Part shown: positions 60,311 through 64,000 of the stretch, one piece after another
How the letters are laid out: each line of letters opens with the position of its first letter
Numbering within the stretch: the stretch's first letter is position 1
Assembly: GCA_002438565.1 (NCBI GenBank)
Contig: DJPN01000006.1
Span: 19,885 to 83,884 of the forward strand
DNA from: Alphaproteobacteria bacterium UBA6411
GTDB lineage: Bacteria; Pseudomonadota; Alphaproteobacteria; CAAGCB01; CAG-977
DNA: 64,000 nucleotides
Reading direction: 5' to 3'
Notes under the pieces: model-generated
The model's database searches: none
The model's input: only the letters and a program-made list of their open reading frames with translations
Told to the model about the DNA's origin: nothing
Made by a program: the position numbers and the translations under genes

Positions 60311-60525
60311 CTGTTTTTGTTCTCAAGCTCGTTTTGATAATTCTGCGTGTTCACAGCAAGCTTTCGGCTTCCGCCAATTTTCTCAGAAATAAATTTGCGA
60401 GTTCGTTTTGAATAAATAACCTTAGAAACTCATGTTTTTTAAAGGTTATAATAATGAAAACAAAAAAGTGTCGCAAACGCCTAAAAAAGCTCATAAACCG
60501 CATTATCTACGGAATTGCGGTGCTA

Positions 60526-60900
60526 CTAATCCTCGCTCTCCAATTCGGCGTTAATAGCCTGTCTAATCTGCTCTTTTTCCACATCAGAAATCAGTTCGGC
60601 GGCCAACAGTTTATCGCGGACAATTCGCAATTCTTTGAGCGTCAGCCGCCCGCGAAATTTAGAGGGGTTGATACGTTCTGCCGGATAATAGAAAACCTTG
60701 CAGCAACTGATGAAGCTATCCTGTGTCAAGAAATTGTGGTTCCTTTGACGAATAGGCGTGCAATCGTATTTTTTTCGATTTTCGGAGTTAATCAAAACGA
60801 AACAAAGTGATGCCACGCAAACGCATATGCTGAATTTTTCTTTCCGAGGTTTGATTTCGTCGTTTTGAACTAAATAAATATCGCCGACTCGTAAAGACAT
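60526..60900 (-). CDS. Candidate toxin of a Panacea-type toxin-antitoxin pair
   Basis: The 124-residue protein starts with a small beta-rich domain (SLRVGDIYLVQNDEI, LCFVLINSENRKKYDCTPI, QRNHNFLTQDSFISC) reminiscent of the SH3-like PemK/MazF fold, and ends with a helical RLTLKELRIVRDKLLAAEL region. Its ATG overlaps the antitoxin stop by 1 base (TAATG). The toxin call rests on size, fold hints and tight pairing with a Panacea-domain gene; the target is unknown. Confidence 0.6.
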   Translation of the reverse strand: MSLRVGDIYLVQNDEIKPRKEKFSICVCVASLCFVLINSENRKKYDCTPIRQRNHNFLTQDSFISCCKVFYYPAERINPSKFRGRLTLKELRIVRDKLLAAELISDVEKEQIRQAINAELESED

Positions 60901-61457
60901 TAAAGAACCATATCCTTGGAAAAGCCGCCTATTTCTTCATAATATGAACGGACTTCCTCATTATCGGCTTCTATCATATCTTCGTAATAAACCTCTTTAT
61001 CCTTACGGTTTGCGGCATTTTTATACGCAGGATGAGCGTGATTTTTATCTTGAATTTCTTCATCACTCAAACTTCCGTACTCGGATATTCCATGTTCCAG
61101 AGCTTTGCGCGCGCCAATAGATAGGAGAGCGTTATTGCATTTCCTTGTAGCTTTCAATGTGGAATTTATGCCAACTTCTTTTCTGACGAATGGCAAAACA
61201 TCTGCATCAGATGTATTGACAAAGGCTTCTTTGTTCCCCCGCACCATCTCATGCGCCAATTCCGGAACGGTTCCTTTTCGCAAAGCTTCATACCGATCAC
61301 CCGTCAAGGGAGCCCCATAACGGTTCAAACTGAAGCAATCGGCCGCAAACAGAATTTTCATCATCTGATAGACGGTCGTATCGGGGCTACTTTCCAAGAC
61401 ATACAAAATAGCCTCGACAATTTTCTGCGGGTTGGCGGTGAATTGAATTTTCCCCAT
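60900..61457 (-). CDS. Panacea-domain (DUF4065) antitoxin
   Basis: The 185-residue protein has the Panacea signature: ILYVLESSPDTTVYQMMKIL, FAADCFSLNRYGAPLTGDRYEAL (split: LFAADCFSLNRYG, PLTGDRYEALRKGTVP) and the ELAHEMVRGN continuation. Such proteins neutralise many unrelated toxins encoded next to them. The C-terminal 50 residues are acidic. A 15-base perfect inverted repeat lies 11 bases before the start and could be an autoregulatory operator. Confidence 0.82.
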   Translation of the reverse strand: MGKIQFTANPQKIVEAILYVLESSPDTTVYQMMKILFAADCFSLNRYGAPLTGDRYEALRKGTVPELAHEMVRGNKEAFVNTSDADVLPFVRKEVGINSTLKATRKCNNALLSIGARKALEHGISEYGSLSDEEIQDKNHAHPAYKNAANRKDKEVYYEDMIEADNEEVRSYYEEIGGFSKDMVL

Positions 61458-61467
61458 TTTTACCTCT

Positions 61468-61482
61468 TTCCGTGAAACGGAA
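61468..61482. promoter_or_regulatory. Inverted repeat, candidate operator of the Panacea operon
   Basis: TTCCGT-GAA-... reads TTCCGTGAAACGGAA, a perfect 6-base inverted repeat with a 3-base centre directly upstream of the antitoxin start. Confidence 0.5.
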
Positions 61483-61596
61483 TATCATATCCGGCTAAGT
61501 TTTCAACACTTAATTTTTATTATAGCATTTTTTTTCCGCTTTACCATCCCGCTCTTTGAAGGGGCGGATTTGCCCAAGCGAATCGAGGATGTCCGC

Positions 61597-61626
61597 AAAA
61601 ACAAGGGGCGGTTTTTCCGCCCCTTG
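61597..61626 (-). terminator. Terminator after the BRO-family gene
   Basis: CAAGGGGCGG pairs perfectly with CCGCCCCTTG around five bases, followed by TTTTTG on the minus strand. Confidence 0.85.
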
Positions 61627-61642
61627 AAAAATCCGGACGCGT

Positions 61643-62170
61643 TTACTTCGCCGGCGGAAGGAAAGAGCTGATTTTTTGCATGGTTTCCTGTTGTTCCTTG
61701 ATTGTTTTTCTGGCTTGTTCCAATTCCGCCGTCAGTTCGCTGAACCAGTCTGATTTGATGATATGGCATTCCGCCATCATCAGCATGGTGATTTTGCGGG
61801 CGATTTTTTCCTCTTTCGTTTCAGGCGGCGGCAAAGCCGTTTGTCCGTTCGCCGACGCGCCGTCAACGTGTTCCGCAAGGGCGGTGATCACCCATTTGCG
61901 AAACGCCGCGGCTTTGGGCGTGCGCGCGAACATTCCGATCAGCCACGCGCCCTCCCGGTTGAAAACGCGGACTCGCGTCCGTCCCTGTTTGATGATCCGC
62001 GTCATTTCCGGCGTGAACTCGTCGGCGTGCTGTTGGTAAATGCTGTTGATTTTGTCGGCGCGGGCGAAGTTCAACGCTCCACCGATTTGGTGGAGTGTCA
62101 TCATCGGCTGACCGTCCACGGTGATCAGTTCGATGTCTTGATTTTCAAATTTTACGATTGAGTTTGTCAT
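61643..62170 (-). CDS. BRO-N domain protein (phage antirepressor family)
   Basis: The 175-residue protein has a Bro-N domain over residues 1-105: KFENQDIELITVDGQPMMTL, FNREGAWLIGMFARTPKAAAFRKWV, typical of phage antirepressors. The rest is helical (ELEQARKTIKEQQETMQ). The start at 62170 has AAGGA upstream; the frame is open about 70 codons further, through a structured leader. Members bind DNA or repressors in prophages, but its partner here is not known. Confidence 0.8.
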   Translation of the reverse strand: MTNSIVKFENQDIELITVDGQPMMTLHQIGGALNFARADKINSIYQQHADEFTPEMTRIIKQGRTRVRVFNREGAWLIGMFARTPKAAAFRKWVITALAEHVDGASANGQTALPPPETKEEKIARKITMLMMAECHIIKSDWFSELTAELEQARKTIKEQQETMQKISSFLPPAK

Positions 62171-62341
62171 TTTCGATTTCCTTTTGATTGGGAAGCCTTG
62201 ACCCGCAAGGCGTCGGGAGCTCAAAAACGCGTCGAAAATCGCGCGGTCGTCCTTACGGATAGACCACTCCCGACGTAAATCGGGCATAAAAAAGACGTGC
62301 TGACGGGACGTTCTACCGTTTTCGATGCGTTTTTGAAGCGC
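62171..62341 (-). ncRNA. Structured leader of the BRO gene, possibly C4-like antisense RNA
   Basis: Between the predicted promoter and the BRO start lie about 170 bases with a 9-base-pair stem (CGTCGGGAG with CTCCCGACG) around a 55-base loop and the following sequence GCCTTGCGGGTCAAGGC, itself a hairpin. C4 antisense RNAs are known upstream of phage antirepressor genes. The match to C4 is from memory and unverified. Confidence 0.35.
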
Positions 62342-62348
62342 AAGACAA

Positions 62349-62377
62349 ACGGTAGCGCGCCGCGGAGTCGGTGTCAA
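62349..62377 (-). promoter_or_regulatory. Predicted promoter of the BRO transcript
   Basis: A perfect TTGACA and a weak TACCGT are separated by 17 bases on the minus strand. Confidence 0.45.
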
Positions 62378-62391
62378 GGGAAAATGTTTTG

Positions 62392-62420
62392 TTGCATTTT
62401 GTCGCGTTTTGCTTTATATT
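62392..62420 (+). promoter_or_regulatory. Predicted promoter of the ParD-like/RelE pair
   Basis: TTGCAT and TATATT are separated by 17 bases, about 25 bases before the antitoxin start. Confidence 0.55.
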
Positions 62421-62443
62421 GATAATGAAAGGCAGGTGTTCCC

Positions 62444-62671
62444 ATGAACCAGATGATAGCCGTCCGGCTCCCGAAATACATGGTTGACGACGCGAAACGT
62501 TTCGCGGATTCTCAGTTGCGCAGTTTGCCGAAGCAAATCGAATACTGGTACCGCTTGGGCAAAGCGTGCGAACAAAATCCCGATTTGCCCGTCGAATTCG
62601 TAAAAGAATGTCTGGACGGCGCGAACGAACCGTCCGTTCCGTTTGATTTCGGGGACGGAAATGCGGATTGA
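62444..62671 (+). CDS. ParD-like antitoxin
   Basis: The 75-residue protein has the layout of ParD-like antitoxins: MIAVRLPKYMVDDAKRFADS (ribbon-helix-helix type) and QLRSLPKQIEYWYRLGKACE, with an acidic end that would wrap the toxin. It overlaps the toxin gene by 11 bases. AAGGCAGG lies upstream. Confidence 0.78.
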   Translation: MNQMIAVRLPKYMVDDAKRFADSQLRSLPKQIEYWYRLGKACEQNPDLPVEFVKECLDGANEPSVPFDFGDGNAD

Positions 62672-62930
62672 ACAAAAGCTTTCCTTTAAAAAAGCGTACA
62701 AAAAGCTGAAGCCGAACCAGAAAAAAGACGCGGACGCGGCTTTGCGGGCGATTTTCGACAATCCCGAAATCGGCGAACAAAAGCGCGGGGATTTGGCTTG
62801 GTTGCGCGTCCACAAGTTCAAAATGGTCGGGCAACTGACGCTTGTCGGGTACACCGTCGACGACGACAAAATCGTGCTGACGCTGATCGCTCTGGGGACG
62901 CATGAAAATTTTTACCGCGATTTGAAGTAA
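62661..62930 (+). CDS. RelE/ParE-family toxin
   Basis: The 89-residue protein has the RelE fold pattern: FKKAYKKLKPNQKKDADAAL, then GDLAWLRVHKFKMVGQLTLVGYTVDD and a final IALGTHENFYRDLK. Basic overall, with the Arg and Lys residues on the beta strands needed for an mRNA or gyrase target. The start at 62661 has GGGGACGG upstream and overlaps the antitoxin gene. Confidence 0.82.
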   Translation: MRIEQKLSFKKAYKKLKPNQKKDADAALRAIFDNPEIGEQKRGDLAWLRVHKFKMVGQLTLVGYTVDDDKIVLTLIALGTHENFYRDLK

Positions 62931-62965
62931 TTTCATCTTCATGCGATTCTGTCCCCCAGTTTTTT

Positions 62966-63184
62966 TCAGTTAATTGTCGCCGGATTGCCGTTCGCATCCG
63001 CCGAAACGATTTTGTCCGACGCGGCGAAAATAATTTGGATTTTTAGTTGCCCTGGCATTTGGCTGATTGCGGAAAGCAAAGCTTCCCACGCTGGTTTTGC
63101 GTCTTCGTTTGTTTTCGCGTCCATCAGAAAACAGCCTTTGCCGTCAACGGTCAACGCCATCATGTAAGTGTCCGCCCGTTCCAA
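62966..63184 (-). CDS. Small phage-type protein, unknown function
   Basis: The 72-residue reading from a TTG contains TYMMALTVDGKGCFLMDAKT and QLKIQIIFAASDKI. The frame is open about 20 codons further upstream (IKQYNTDRAKAVKA) directly after the preceding gene, but no ATG, GTG or TTG lies there; an ATA at about 63220 would fit a full-length protein. I do not recognise the family. Confidence 0.5.
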   Translation of the reverse strand: MERADTYMMALTVDGKGCFLMDAKTNEDAKPAWEALLSAISQMPGQLKIQIIFAASDKIVSADANGNPATIN

Positions 63185-63236
63185 AGCCTTTACGGCTTTG
63201 GCGCGGTCGGTGTTGTATTGTTTTATCGAGTATTTT

Positions 63237-63398
63237 TCAGCCTCCGATCATCGCGCAGGCGGTGATCGCCGCGACGGTTAAAATCAGCGCAAAACGTTTC
63301 AGCAGGCGCGCGCGGCGCATTTTCTTGATGCGGCGCGGCGTCATCGGGTTTGACAATGCGAAAAGCAGTTGCGCGGGAATTGTGTTTTCTGTTATCAT
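63237..63398 (-). CDS. Small basic membrane protein
   Basis: A 53-residue protein (MITENTIPAQLLFALS) with a basic middle (RRIKKMRRARLLKR) and one C-terminal membrane helix (FALILTVAAITACAMIGG), i.e. a tail-anchored or signal-anchor type. AAGAG lies before the ATG. It belongs to the island between the recombinase and the other accessory genes. Function unknown. Confidence 0.5.
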   Translation of the reverse strand: MITENTIPAQLLFALSNPMTPRRIKKMRRARLLKRFALILTVAAITACAMIGG

Positions 63399-63417
63399 TT
63401 CTCTTGTCCTGATTTGC

Positions 63418-63452
63418 GGGCGTGTCCTTTCCAAGAAGGCGCGCCCTTTTTT
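63418..63452 (+). terminator. Terminator-like hairpin
   Basis: GGGCGTG pairs with CGCGCCC (one G-T pair), followed by six T on the + strand. No + strand gene directly precedes it. Confidence 0.35.
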
Positions 63453-63525
63453 GTTAAAGGGGACGGAACGGTGCATAAGATGCCTTTTCAAAAGCGTTTT
63501 TTCACCGTTCCGCCATTCGGCTTTG

Positions 63526-63822
63526 TCAGCCGAATTTCTGTTTCAATTTTTCAATCGCGTTGTGCGCCATGGCGTCCGAACGCGGGCAATAGACTTCCAA
63601 AATCTTCTGCGATTTCGTGATGTTGTGTCCCGTCACCGCCGAAAGTTCAAACGCGGTGCAGCCGCTTTCCGCCATTCTGACCGCCGCCGTGCGCCGCAGG
63701 TCGATGAATTTCAAATCCGAAAAGTCGATGTGCGGATTCTGCGCCTGCGCTTTGGCTTTCAAGCGCGCAAAAACGTGTTTGAAATTGTCGCGTTTGTAGG
63801 GAAAGCCCGTTTCCTCCGACGT
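63526..63822 (-). pseudogene. Tyrosine recombinase (integrase), C-terminal part only
   Basis: About 99 residues of the catalytic domain are visible: SEETGFPYKRDNFKHVFARL, the box-II segment IDLRRTAAVRMAESGC with catalytic Arg, TGHNI with His, and the nucleophile Tyr in ILEVYCPRS. Upstream of about 63822 the reading loses any likeness to an integrase, although it stays open to 63996. The N-terminal half with the core-binding domain and first catalytic Arg is absent. It may be a real truncation or a join of unrelated sequences. Confidence 0.75.
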
Positions 63823-64000
63823 GATTGTTAGAAAGAAGTATGGTAAAAGAGAGCGGAAAGGATCGGCGGACGAGCGTCTCGTGATAGGGAAAACTCCCGA
63901 CGTCATAAAGCTCTCCGCCGATCCGAATGTAAATACACTTGATGGGTTGGAAGTACCACCACAGCGTGCGTACGTTAACAATACTTTTATAGGCATCGAC
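63822..64000 (+). other. Unrelated sequence beyond the recombinase junction
   Basis: The last 180 bases differ in codon style from the recombinase. On the + strand the frame from the GTG at 63821 stays open to the window end and reads RKKYGKRERKGSADERLVIG and so on, which could be the start of another gene. Neither strand gives a family that I recognise. Confidence 0.3.

Larger units (their letters stand above)
60225..60525. other. Gene-poor gap after tRNA-Thr(GGT)
   Basis: About 300 bases hold two terminators (60230-60262 and 60283-60310) and a short tandem repeat of AATCCGTCAAACAT, but no gene that I can support. A + strand frame from 60454 starts with a basic, hydrophobic peptide but runs into the opposite-strand toxin gene. 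Confidence 0.6.

Noticed and set aside
60454..60810. 118-codon + strand frame starting with a basic hydrophobic peptide
   Set aside because: Most of it is antisense to the Panacea-linked toxin gene. The ribosome site AAAGG is fair, so a short peptide is not excluded, but support is too thin.

Overview
The window is a chromosomal segment of an alphaproteobacterium, probably a small-genome, host-associated anaerobic lineage. Evidence: the gene order rpsB-tsf-pyrH-frr-uppS-cdsA-dxr-rseP-bamA-skp-lpxD-fabZ-lpxA-lpxI-lpxB; a short prolyl-tRNA synthetase without an editing insert; an F-ATPase Fo operon split off as atpI-B-E-F'-F; LpxI instead of LpxH; and an Mrp protein with an N-terminal cysteine cluster of the kind seen in anaerobes. 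The lineage is an inference from gene content; no rRNA gene is present.

Layout. 1-1095 (+) is the end of a membrane protein. 1092-6251 (-) holds a class II DAHP synthase, a small membrane protein, glmS and glmU. 6347-7009 (+) is gph. 7010-9791 (-) is a compact AT-richer restriction-modification cassette (HNH nuclease, XRE regulator, two DNA methyltransferases) placed directly behind mrp. 9793-31205 (-) is the long core block: mrp, lipid A genes, BAM/Skp, rseP, MEP and phospholipid genes, translation genes, dnaE and lolCD. 31225-38868 (-) holds proS, lon, clpX, clpP, tig and tRNA-Leu, with a candidate structured small RNA on the + strand between proS and lon. 39033-40614 (+) is tRNA-Thr(TGT) and a POT peptide transporter.

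40611-51371 (-) is a phage-derived cluster: metallopeptidase, small virion-type protein, portal, Bbp19-like protein, scaffold-like protein, major capsid, tail tube A-like protein, nozzle-like protein, lysis cassette (holin-like protein, GH24 lysozyme, nested spanins) and a terminal toxin gene. The toxin fuses a polymorphic-toxin-44-like domain, LysM, and a Mu F/SPP1 gp7-like head domain. Terminase, integrase, tail fibre, replication and repressor genes are absent, and core genes abut both sides, so it may be a decayed or domesticated particle. A 109-bp direct repeat shows that the toxin 5' end and a divergent AT-rich membrane-protein gene (possible immunity) were duplicated.

51522-56610 (+) is tgt, a DciA-like gene, a DsbA-like gene and the Fo genes of ATP synthase, including a very unusual c subunit. 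56607-60030 (-) is hisD, hisG (short form), murA and a small coiled-coil protein. After tRNA-Thr(GGT) (60150-60224) comes an accessory island with a Panacea-type toxin-antitoxin pair, a BRO-family gene with a structured leader, a ParD-like/RelE pair, small phage-type genes and a truncated tyrosine recombinase that ends at an abrupt junction near 63.82 kb.
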